Origin: Dyadobacter luteus | GTDB taxonomy: Bacteria > Bacteroidota > Bacteroidia > Cytophagales > Spirosomataceae | Reading direction: 5' to 3' | Assembly: GCF_003383615.1 (NCBI RefSeq) | Contig: NZ_QNUL01000009.1 | Coordinates: forward strand, 62,001-126,000 | Length of the DNA: 64,000 nucleotides | Shown here: piece after piece, positions 53,001 through 59,913 of the stretch | Layout: each line of letters begins with the position of its first letter | Numbering within the stretch: the first letter of the stretch is position 1 | Made by a program: the position numbers and the translations under genes | Notes under the pieces: generated by a model | What the model saw: only the letters and a program-made list of their open reading frames with translations | What the model was told of the DNA's origin: nothing | Database searches by the model: none

Positions 53001-53305
53001 GTGCGGCTTCCGGGAGCAATTTCCTGTGTGCTAAAACCTACAGAAGAAAAAACAAGCACCCCGCCAGCCGGTACGCCCAGCTCATATCTACCATCCGCAT
53101 CGGACAGCGTTCCTACATTGGTTCCCTTCACAAGGATACTTACGCCGGGTACACTTTGCTTATCGGATGCCTGAACAACACGTCCCTTTACCTGTAAAGT
53201 CTGTGCGTACAACGGCATTACGCTACATAAGATCACAACAAAAAGGACACAACAAATCTGTATTGCCCTTTTCGGGCAATCGTTTACAATAGAAATTGTT
53301 TTCAT
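50018..53305 (-). CDS. SusC/RagA-type TonB-dependent transporter, second pair
   Basis: 1095 residues. N-terminal signal (LCSVMPLYAQ, residue 35); carboxypeptidase-like domain QVKGRVVQASDKQSVPGVSI-type (about 37-125, quoted in part); plug with DVLFVVDGVPINSDTWNI, DIETYTVLKGPNAAALYG and GAILITTKKGSKD; then a beta-barrel ending INLNVTF. The plug TonB region starts ALSEVVVTALGIKKESRTVG. It imports a ligand with the SusD lid encoded downstream. The flanking phosphatase and oxidoreductase genes suggest a phosphorylated or polyol-type ligand, as inference only. Confidence 0.95.
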   Translation of the reverse strand: MKTISIVNDCPKRAIQICCVLFVVILCSVMPLYAQTLQVKGRVVQASDKQSVPGVSILVKGTNVGTLSDADGRYELGVPAGGVLVFSSVGFSTQEIAPGSRTELNVEFSEDSKALSEVVVTALGIKKESRTVGYTTQDVAGSELVKARESNPINSLTGKIAGLTVGISSEMLARPQLVLRGNTDVLFVVDGVPINSDTWNISPDDIETYTVLKGPNAAALYGFRGQNGAILITTKKGSKDKRGFSIELNSSTMLDKGFVALPQVQNEYGAGSNYKYKFGDGPYDEGGTDRRPNVWGPRFEGQGVAQYDSPIGADGKRTLTPWIARGANNFQNFMQTGVLTNNNIAISSSGEKSDMRMSLSHTFQKGTSPNTQLQSVNFNLSAGYDFSSKIRLEGNINFNRQFTPNFPDVSYGPNSYTYMFMVYGSAHWDQADMRDYYKTPGKPGVQQYFQEYGRNNNPYFMAHEWLRGHYKNDVYGFAKLNYKVNDFISLSARTQITTWNLLRTEKLPTSMIIYGRDLKQGDYREDRRNLFENNTDVLATLNKNITPDINVSAVVGGNIRSFNYNSSYASTDYLIVPGVYNLSNSKNPKLAYNFQSDMSVLSAYYSADFSYKNLLTLSTTGRVDKLSTLPKGNKSYFYPSVSASTVVSDYINMPQVISFAKLRASYANVKGGLTNSTIGAAYLPSGQARPLEYGSEYYTSYDGPSYANQNTYTIKNLYNNTPSADYTGNLANSSLHAYSVESYEAGIDMKFLRNRLSLDVTYFQNDNGPRIFQLGVDPATGHTSRNINGLVTRKKGLEISLSGTPIKTANGLNWTVMANYSSYQERIKEIYEGANQILLKDHYYQIGDRLDEIYAYQLVRDREGNVIHNSGGLPLTSPTGTTYKQFAGHSNSKFVWGINNRFSYKALSLSFQFDGRVGGKILDEVWKDGYQSGRGADLTKGAFGEARMKEWEGVKTSNVLTGAYVGQGVMLTGGSPAFGENGQITNYDELEFAPNTKAVRVQSYALELYNLSTPFYISRSYLKLREVVIGYSIPARILGNSFVKGASVSLIGRNLLYFAARKDIDLDQYPSADIVNPPLQSPSTRKFGINLNVTF

Positions 53306-53422
53306 ATTAAATAATTACTGTTTTGAAATGCCGGTAGGTGGAGCTTGCTTGCCCCGAAAAGAAATAAATATTTGATTTACAACACAATAAGAATACCACT
53401 CTTTCTTATCCAAAATTAAGAA

Positions 53423-53494
53423 CTGCATGTTTCGTGAGCATGAATCTGACATTATCAAACAGTTAAAAACCACTGTGCCGCCCGAAACATGCAG
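53423..53494. promoter_or_regulatory. Inverted repeat upstream of the second SusC gene
   Basis: Perfect 12-bp arms CTGCATGTTTCG (53423-53434) and CGAAACATGCAG (53483-53494) with 48 bp between them. It lies 118-189 bp upstream of the SusC start and 19 bp after the phosphatase stop. It could be a far-spaced operator or a long-loop terminator; no U-tract supports the latter strongly. Confidence 0.5.
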
Positions 53495-53512
53495 CTTAGA
53501 ATACGTATAAGA

Positions 53513-54559
53513 TCAATAGGTATATTTACCGATTAACGCTATACGTTTAGCTTCATCTATACCAAGCTCCTTTTCCAGCAATTGATGTACAGAGCCATAC
53601 TTTTCTTTAACAACTCTGAAAGCTTCCTGCAGATAACGAGGTTCAACTCCCGAAAGCACCTGGGCAATTTCAGGATTCAAACCATTGGTTACCATATCCT
53701 TTGTGAGTGCTTTACGCGTGTAGCGGTTCGACAGATAATATTCTTCTATAATCGTTTCCTCAGGAACATTCAATGCAGAGAGAATAAGCGCCGAGCCCAC
53801 TCCTGTACGGTCTTTTCCGGCAGAGCAATGAAACAAAAGGCCTTCATCGCCTGAATTTTTCAATAGCTCGTCAAACATCAGCTGGTAGTCTTTGGCGCCA
53901 AGCATGATATCAGGATAAAATTTTGCGAAAGTATTTTCTGCGTCAGCCGTGGTTGCTTTCGGATCGGCAAGCATTTTCATAAAATTACCGGTTGACTTGC
54001 CGTCTGTACTGCCAATGTTGGCATGGATACGATTCATCTCATAAGCTGCCGGATATTTGTCGGGGCTTTTTTGAATTTCCGTCATATTGCGGAAATCAAC
54101 AACATCCGTAATATGAGATGACGCTACAGCCTGTAAGTCCGTATCTGTAAACTTACCCATATCTCCGCAACGGAAAAGTCTGTCCCATTTCACAGTACGT
54201 CCGTCACTTGTCTTCAAACCTCCTAAATCCCTGAAATTAGGAGCAGCATCCATAGCCAGCCTTCTTTCCGCAAAATACAGCGTGTCCTTTTTATTAACAG
54301 CAGCAAAAAACACTCTCTGCGGTCGGGTGCTGCTCACTGTTATGGTCTTGCCATTTAGAACAGCAATCCTTTTCGACCAGTCTATTTTCCCGACAGTTTC
54401 ACCTTTAAAAATCTTCCAGGGAGTTTTGTCTGAAGCTGAGATTGTATAGGTGCCGGCACTGTCTCTTTCAGCCCACATTTTCTCCATGGACAGGTGACTT
54501 TCCTGAGCTAATGCTGTGACAGGTCCCAGGAGAGCCAAAGCAAAAATTACATTTTTCAT
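53513..54559 (-). CDS. Exported protein-tyrosine/phosphoinositide phosphatase-like enzyme
   Basis: 348 residues from MKNVIFALALLGPVTALAQ (signal peptide; a longer upstream start is rejected for lacking one). PTP-loop HCSAGKDRTG with Cys245 and Arg251, the Y_phosphatase3 signature. The N-terminal ~100 residues form a small beta domain, followed by NFRDLGGLKTSDGRTV and the general-acid Asp region RCGDMGKFTDTD. The GK-D-R arrangement in the loop resembles Mycobacterium MptpB, Listeria LipA and PTEN, which act on phosphoinositides as well as phosphotyrosine. The family includes secreted enzymes. It lies 207 bp upstream of SusC on the same strand, possibly a separate unit. Substrate unproven. Confidence 0.88.
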   Translation of the reverse strand: MKNVIFALALLGPVTALAQESHLSMEKMWAERDSAGTYTISASDKTPWKIFKGETVGKIDWSKRIAVLNGKTITVSSTRPQRVFFAAVNKKDTLYFAERRLAMDAAPNFRDLGGLKTSDGRTVKWDRLFRCGDMGKFTDTDLQAVASSHITDVVDFRNMTEIQKSPDKYPAAYEMNRIHANIGSTDGKSTGNFMKMLADPKATTADAENTFAKFYPDIMLGAKDYQLMFDELLKNSGDEGLLFHCSAGKDRTGVGSALILSALNVPEETIIEEYYLSNRYTRKALTKDMVTNGLNPEIAQVLSGVEPRYLQEAFRVVKEKYGSVHQLLEKELGIDEAKRIALIGKYTY

Positions 54560-54780
54560 TGTACGATTGATGATTGAAATTTTTAAACTCATTTCCCCGA
54601 ATATTTTATTTCCGAAGGCTGTGCAAAGCTGCACACAATGGCATTTCAAATCGACCGCCTCAAACGGGACGCACAAATAGCTCCCACTACGATTCACATA
54701 TAACTAAATATCAATCAATTACAAATATTATGTTACTGTTAAGTTAACCAGAGCTTTAAAACATACAGGTTGTAAAATCG

Positions 54781-55851
54781 TCAGGTAAGCACTTCATGGA
54801 CTGTCCTTGCGTATTCTGACGGGCTGGATCCTGTCAGCTCTTTGAAGTATTTGTTGAACGTGGATTTGGATTTAAAGCCACTTTCCAAACCAATCTCCAT
54901 CAGATTCAATTCCGTATTCATTTCTCTGATCAGGCGTTTGGATTCTTCCACGCGATATTGATTTACAAATTTGTAGAAATTGATGTGCAACGCAGAGTTG
55001 AGTACCTCGGTAATATGATGTTTCGGAATGCTCATCATTGCTGCCAGGTCTTCCAGAGAAAACTCGGTGTTCAAATACGGTTTCTGAAGCTTCATTACCT
55101 GATTGATATGATCTGCAATCTGCTGCATCCTTTCCCGGGATAAAGTCGAATGCTGATACTTCCTGGTTTCGGCAGGCCCAGGCTCTTCTTTTGCTTTGGT
55201 TATTCCTGATATCTTAAATCTGTAGTTCAGCACACCCGTCATCATAATAATCATGGCCACATACCAAATACGCCTGTCGACAAAATGCGGCAAAGGCGTG
55301 AGTATCCCGACCACAAATATAAAACCAGGCATTAGCAGAAAAATGGAGATCATCCTGACAATTTTCAGTTTGTATCCCGTTGCTTCATCGGTCTGACCTC
55401 CAAGTAGTTTTAGTCTTGCCAATATATAGCTCCCATACCCGGTCATTGACATCAGCACGAGCGCTGTCATGATCTGATGGAAGTGTTCCAGATAGGCAAA
55501 ATCTTCCAAAGCAAGCACATCGACCAGGGTGATCACGTTCAAAACGAACCCCAGCATAAATGGCAGAAAGTGGTACTTTTTCAGAACCTGAAGTGTAGGT
55601 TTACCTGAAATCGTATTCAGGTAGAACAGCATATACGGCCCGGTTAGTAAAGAGAAACAACCGTGGATTTTATCAAATGTGTTGTAATCGGGAGATATCA
55701 GCCAAAGCAGATATTTGAAACCGGTATGAATCAGAAAAAGTGACATCAGCACGATCAGATAAAAATCGTCGCTGTTCCGCTTACGGTTCGACCAAAACAG
55801 GAAAATATTAAGCCCTGCCTGAAATAAAATGGTTGTAATGAGTGTCTGCAC
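54781..55851 (-). CDS. Membrane-anchored AraC-family regulator
   Basis: 356 residues. About seven hydrophobic segments occupy residues 1-215 (FLIHTGFKYLLWLI, YMLFYLNTISG, FMLGFVLNVITLV, LVLMSMTGYGSYILA, SIFLLMPGFIFVVGIL, VAMIIMMTGVLNYRF). A C-terminal AraC HTH pair follows: DLAAMMSIPKHHITEVLNSA and MEIGLESGFKSKSTFNKYFKEL with GSSPSEYA. This layout is typical of Bacteroidota membrane-linked AraC proteins that sense an envelope signal. Direct upstream neighbour of the phosphatase and SusCD genes on the same strand, so a likely controller of them. Confidence 0.88.
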   Translation of the reverse strand: MQTLITTILFQAGLNIFLFWSNRKRNSDDFYLIVLMSLFLIHTGFKYLLWLISPDYNTFDKIHGCFSLLTGPYMLFYLNTISGKPTLQVLKKYHFLPFMLGFVLNVITLVDVLALEDFAYLEHFHQIMTALVLMSMTGYGSYILARLKLLGGQTDEATGYKLKIVRMISIFLLMPGFIFVVGILTPLPHFVDRRIWYVAMIIMMTGVLNYRFKISGITKAKEEPGPAETRKYQHSTLSRERMQQIADHINQVMKLQKPYLNTEFSLEDLAAMMSIPKHHITEVLNSALHINFYKFVNQYRVEESKRLIREMNTELNLMEIGLESGFKSKSTFNKYFKELTGSSPSEYARTVHEVLT

Positions 55852-56084
55852 TTTTTGAATACAAAAAAAGGCATTTAACCCACCTGCAGTGCTTCCGCAA
55901 GGTTATGATATTATTAATAATCTACTTCCGGATCTTCATGCACAAAAGCCTGATATCTGTATAAGAAAACGGAGGTGGTATCCAGTAAATTCAATGAATG
56001 AAAGAACTTTAACTATTTACATAATCTGAAGAGTTGATTCCTACAGCCTAAAATAAAATTTCAAGTCATCAAGTTATCTGACTT

Positions 56085-57674
56085 ATGCTTAAATCTAAAA
56101 ACAAATTCCTTCATCAGCTCAGGGCTCAGGCTGGCAAGCTCAAAAAAGATTATTTTGATTTCCGAAAAATTGAGAATTTCTTTCTGCTCAATAATAACAA
56201 CGGCAACCATCAGATCATTTCAGACAAGACCTGCCAGGATCTTGACCTGGATGAGGTATTTATGTTTCTGGACCGAACCACATCGGCAGTGGGACAGCAG
56301 GTTTTATACAAAACGTTAAGAACAATCCCGAAGAATAAAACCAGAACAGACCGATTCGAAAGGATCATCCGGATCTTTGAACAAAATCCGGCAATAGTCG
56401 ATATACTGCTACCTGAGCTTGCATTGCTGAGCAAAAAGGAAGCCTATCATATCTCGTCTCTCTTTCTGGGCAAGCACATTCAAAAGCCCGGGTGGTTTCT
56501 GATAATTCCCCTACTCTCGCTGCTGGCCTTGCTTTCTGTAATCCTGTCGTTTTTTCACCCCCAGTTTATTATTCTGTTGCTGGTTCTTCTTTCGGTTAAT
56601 TTCAGTTTCCACTATTGGAATAAGGTGAATATATATCAATACAGCAGCTCATTACCTGAGCTTCTCAGACTAAATCGGGTGGCAAAAAACATTTTATCAA
56701 CCGAGGCACTGAATGATGCTGAAAAAGATGTTCAGGCTTCTGTAAGGAAAATGGATGCTCTGGGCTCGCGAATGTTTATTTTCAAACTTGAAGAGAAATT
56801 ACAAAGTGAGGCAGGGCAGCTTGTCGAGTATCTGCTTGAACTGCTGAAAGCATTATTGCTGATCGAGCCATTGATGTTGTTTCACATACTCAAACAAATA
56901 GATCTTATAAGAGACGATATCAGGCAGATATTTGAGTACGTGGGAAATATAGACGTGGCCATGTCAATTTATTTTTTGCGCAAGGACCTTGACTACTTTT
57001 GCAAGCCTACAATAAGTGCTGACGCAAAGCACATAAAGGCCTCATCTGTATACCATCCACTGATCTTCAAATCGGTTCCAAATACCATGGAAAGTCAGTC
57101 AGCTCTTTTAACCGGATCCAATATGTCGGGCAAGACTACTTTCATCCGCACCATCGGAATCAACACGATTACGGCGCAGACCATCAATACCTGCTTTGCA
57201 CAAGAATTCACCATTCCTATTTTACGCGTCCACTCAGCAATCCGTATTACGGATGATTTACTAAGTGAGAAAAGCTACTATTTTGAAGAGGTACTTACCA
57301 TCAGAGATTTACTCAAAGAAAGCACCTCAGGGCATGCAAATCTGTTTTTACTTGATGAAATGTTCAAAGGCACTAATACCGTTGAAAGAATTGCATCTGC
57401 AAAAGCTGTTTTAACTTATCTGAACAAGGGGCCTAACATTACAATCGCAGCGACTCACGACCTGGAACTGGCAGAATTGCTGAAGGATGAGTTCAGCGTA
57501 TATCACTTCACCGAAATACTCGAAGGTGGAAAAATCACTTTTGACTACAGGATTAAGCCTGGCGTGTTAAGGGAAACGAATGCAATCAGAATTCTGGCGC
57601 TTAACAATTATCCGGCAGAAGTCGTAACAGAGGCAACCCTGCTTGCCGACAGTATCCTTAAAAACAAAATTTAA
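56085..57674 (+). CDS. Membrane-anchored MutS-like ATPase
   Basis: 529 residues. C-terminal MutS domain V ATPase: Walker A at 344-351 (GSNMSGKT), Walker B LFLLDEMFKGTN and the signature SAKAVLTYLN, with IAATHDLELAELL after it. The N-terminal DNA mismatch-binding domains of MutS are absent. Instead there is a hydrophobic stretch around residues 135-175 (WFLIIPLLSLLALLSVILSFF) that would place two membrane helices between the lever helices. This is the MutS-related group found in Bacteroidota, distinct from MutS1/MutS2, with no known role. Convergent with the dehydrogenase gene after 18 bp. Confidence 0.88.
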   Translation: MLKSKNKFLHQLRAQAGKLKKDYFDFRKIENFFLLNNNNGNHQIISDKTCQDLDLDEVFMFLDRTTSAVGQQVLYKTLRTIPKNKTRTDRFERIIRIFEQNPAIVDILLPELALLSKKEAYHISSLFLGKHIQKPGWFLIIPLLSLLALLSVILSFFHPQFIILLLVLLSVNFSFHYWNKVNIYQYSSSLPELLRLNRVAKNILSTEALNDAEKDVQASVRKMDALGSRMFIFKLEEKLQSEAGQLVEYLLELLKALLLIEPLMLFHILKQIDLIRDDIRQIFEYVGNIDVAMSIYFLRKDLDYFCKPTISADAKHIKASSVYHPLIFKSVPNTMESQSALLTGSNMSGKTTFIRTIGINTITAQTINTCFAQEFTIPILRVHSAIRITDDLLSEKSYYFEEVLTIRDLLKESTSGHANLFLLDEMFKGTNTVERIASAKAVLTYLNKGPNITIAATHDLELAELLKDEFSVYHFTEILEGGKITFDYRIKPGVLRETNAIRILALNNYPAEVVTEATLLADSILKNKI

Positions 57675-57692
57675 ACTGAACATAGGCCCTGA

Positions 57693-58625
57693 TCAATATC
57701 CATCAGTCAGCGTGATCTGATCTTTCACTTTTACACCTTTCAGGTATTGCCCGATATTCTCCACAAACTTTGCAACCTTGTCCCGATCGCGCTCGCTGTG
57801 TGCAGCCCCTGTGTGTTGAGTAAGAATCACATTGGTCATTTTCCATAGCTTTCTGTTTTCGGGCAATGGCTCTTTTTCAGTAACATCCAGTACCGCCCCA
57901 CACAGCTTGCCACTTTCCAGCGCTTCGACAAGTGCAGTTTCGTCGGTAGTGTTCCCTCTCCCTATACTGGCATAAAGTGCCCCCTGCTTGACAGCTTCAA
58001 AGAATGGAGCAGAGACATATTTGTCTAAATTTCCTGGCAATGTATTGACAACCAAATCTGTATACACAAGTTGTTTTAGCAGTTTATCGAATGAATGAAT
58101 ATCTGCATCCGGATCACTCTTCGCAGTCATTTTGACCCGGCAACCGAATGCCGTCAACATTGTTTTCACATGCTCTGCTATCGCGCCTGAGCCAAGAATT
58201 ATGACCTGTTTTTCACCCAAAATTGACAGCTCATTTTCCAGTTTCTCTCCCACCCACTTGTTCTCAATCTGATTACGCACCATCAGATGTACACCTCTGT
58301 AGAAACCCAGTACGCCTGCGACGATTGTCTCCGCACATGCTGCCGCGGACATATTACCAACATTAGCCGCTATGCCACTGTATTTCAAATCTTTGTATTG
58401 CTCAAAACCAACATTCTCCAGCTGCCAGAATTGAATTGAGGCGGGAACAGGATTGATCAGTTCAACAGCTGGATTGCCGATCAGCACCTCGGTTGTCTTC
58501 AGTGCCTCTTTCAATTCAGATTCAGACAATTCCTGTTTCAACACAATCTCAGCATCCTTTGGCAGTTGTCTGATTAAGTCCTCCAGATATTGTTTTTGCA
58601 GATCGGCATATATGAGAATTTTCAT
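57693..58625 (-). CDS. D-isomer-specific 2-hydroxyacid dehydrogenase
   Basis: 310 residues from MKILIYADLQKQYLE; the reading frame remains open upstream to 59000 but that extension overlaps the divergent gene and does not resemble the family. NAD-binding region VIILGSGAIAEHVKTML (GSGAIA rather than the usual GxGxxG); catalytic Arg in GRGNTTDETAL, Glu in DVTEKEPLPENRKLW and His in TQHTGAAHSERDRD. It reduces a 2-oxo acid to a D-2-hydroxy acid, or the reverse. The substrate is unassigned; the phosphoglycerate, glyoxylate and lactate branches are all possible. Confidence 0.88.
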   Translation of the reverse strand: MKILIYADLQKQYLEDLIRQLPKDAEIVLKQELSESELKEALKTTEVLIGNPAVELINPVPASIQFWQLENVGFEQYKDLKYSGIAANVGNMSAAACAETIVAGVLGFYRGVHLMVRNQIENKWVGEKLENELSILGEKQVIILGSGAIAEHVKTMLTAFGCRVKMTAKSDPDADIHSFDKLLKQLVYTDLVVNTLPGNLDKYVSAPFFEAVKQGALYASIGRGNTTDETALVEALESGKLCGAVLDVTEKEPLPENRKLWKMTNVILTQHTGAAHSERDRDKVAKFVENIGQYLKGVKVKDQITLTDGY

Positions 58626-58753
58626 GTGGGTTAAATTTAGAGATTTTTGAAATCTGTGTCCTGACAATGTCATCAGCCGACTCTGAACTAAAATATTGTT
58701 CCCGACAGATTCGCCCCGCATCATTCTTAACATACCGATAATAGCCAAAAGTG

Positions 58754-58761
58754 TAGTTTTG
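58754..58761 (+). promoter_or_regulatory. -7 box before the metallophosphoesterase gene
   Basis: TAGTTTTG, exact TAnnTTTG match 54 bp upstream of the ATG. CAT, not TTG, occupies the -33 position. Confidence 0.4.
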
Positions 58762-58815
58762 CGGCGACTATAAGTCCATTTCAAACTGAAATTCCTAAAC
58801 AGAAAATTTACAACT

Positions 58816-59727
58816 ATGCCTGAACCCATACAAAGAAGAACCGCACTGAAAGGAATTTCCGCGGCATTGGCCACACCATTCTTAGGAGATAAAATCCTGG
58901 GTGCTGACAAACCAGTTCTCAGGGTAGCACACATTACTGATGTCCATCTTAAAAATGACCTCGGCGCACCTGAAAAATTCGCTAAATGTCTTCGTAACAT
59001 TCAGGATCAGAATCCAAAAATTGACCTGATTCTCAATGGTGGCGATATCGTTTTCGATATGAACAAAGAGAACTTATCCGCTATTGATGCGCAGTGGGCA
59101 CTCTGGAATAAAATAGTAAAACAAGAATCGAGTTTGCCTATGCATTACTGTTTGGGCAATCACGATGTGTGGTGGCACGAAAACACAAAAGACCAACCCA
59201 TTTACGGAAAACAGTACGCTCTGAATCAATTGCAATTGACAAGTCCTTATCACAGCTTCGTCAGTAAAGGCTGGAAAATAATCCTTCTGGACAGTACGCA
59301 TCTGGATATTGACAATACATGGTATATTGGAAAATTGGGTGATCAGCAGTTTGCCTGGTTAGAAAAAGAGCTCAATGAAACGCCGGCGACGATGCCTGTT
59401 CTGGTGATGTCGCACATCCCGATTTTGACGGCTCTTCTGATGATAGAAGACAATATTGTAAACAGGTGGGAAATGCTGGGCGGAGATATGCATACTGATA
59501 CCGCTAAAATTATCGGCCTTTTCTACAAACACAAAAACGTGAAACTATGCCTGAGCGGGCACCTTCATATGCGGGATAAGGTTTTGTACAATAATGTAAC
59601 CTATTTGTGTAACGGCGCTGTGAGCGGAGCGTGGTGGAATGGAATCAGGAGAGAATGTCCCGCAGGCTATGCTGTCCTTGACCTGTACGCCGATGGACGT
59701 TTTGACGAGCGCTACGTGGCATATTAA
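58816..59727 (+). CDS. Exported calcineurin-like metallophosphoesterase
   Basis: 303 residues. Twin-arginine-like N-terminus QRRTALKGISAALATP, indicating Tat export. All metallophosphoesterase motifs are present: DVH in ITDVHLKND, NGGD in LILNGGDIVF, GNHD in CLGNHDVWWH, and MSHIP then GHLHM in LSGHLHMRDK. These bind the two-metal centre that hydrolyses phosphomono- or diesters. The CpdA-like branch often cleaves cyclic nucleotides, but export suggests another substrate. Encoded alone; a hairpin follows at 59734. Confidence 0.88.
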   Translation: MPEPIQRRTALKGISAALATPFLGDKILGADKPVLRVAHITDVHLKNDLGAPEKFAKCLRNIQDQNPKIDLILNGGDIVFDMNKENLSAIDAQWALWNKIVKQESSLPMHYCLGNHDVWWHENTKDQPIYGKQYALNQLQLTSPYHSFVSKGWKIILLDSTHLDIDNTWYIGKLGDQQFAWLEKELNETPATMPVLVMSHIPILTALLMIEDNIVNRWEMLGGDMHTDTAKIIGLFYKHKNVKLCLSGHLHMRDKVLYNNVTYLCNGAVSGAWWNGIRRECPAGYAVLDLYADGRFDERYVAY

Positions 59728-59733
59728 TAAAAA

Positions 59734-59764
59734 TAACGGCATCCGGATTCCCTGGGTGCCGTTA
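59734..59764 (+). terminator. Terminator-like hairpin after the metallophosphoesterase
   Basis: 11-bp stem TAACGGCATCC (59734-59744) / GGGTGCCGTTA (59754-59764) with one G-T wobble, 9-nt loop, 7 bp after the stop. The tail GAATTTGTG is only weakly U-rich. Confidence 0.6.
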
Positions 59765-59913
59765 GAATTTGTGCATTGGTTGTTAAACTGTGCTATCCGT
59801 ATTCAACCCTTATAAGGTTTTAACATCTACCTTAGGACATCAGCTGGCTTCATTGCTCAATTCAATTCATTATAGCTCCTGACTTACCCTCAAGTTAGCA
59901 GAGCTGGAACCTA

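Noticed and set aside
56085-57674. MutS-like gene as a phage-defence system
   Set aside because: No nuclease, toxin or other defence gene accompanies it; it stands alone beside a metabolic dehydrogenase.
58626-59000. Long upstream extension of the 2-hydroxyacid dehydrogenase reading frame
   Set aside because: The extension overlaps the divergent metallophosphoesterase gene and has no family resemblance; the ATG at 58625 starts a standard enzyme N-terminus.
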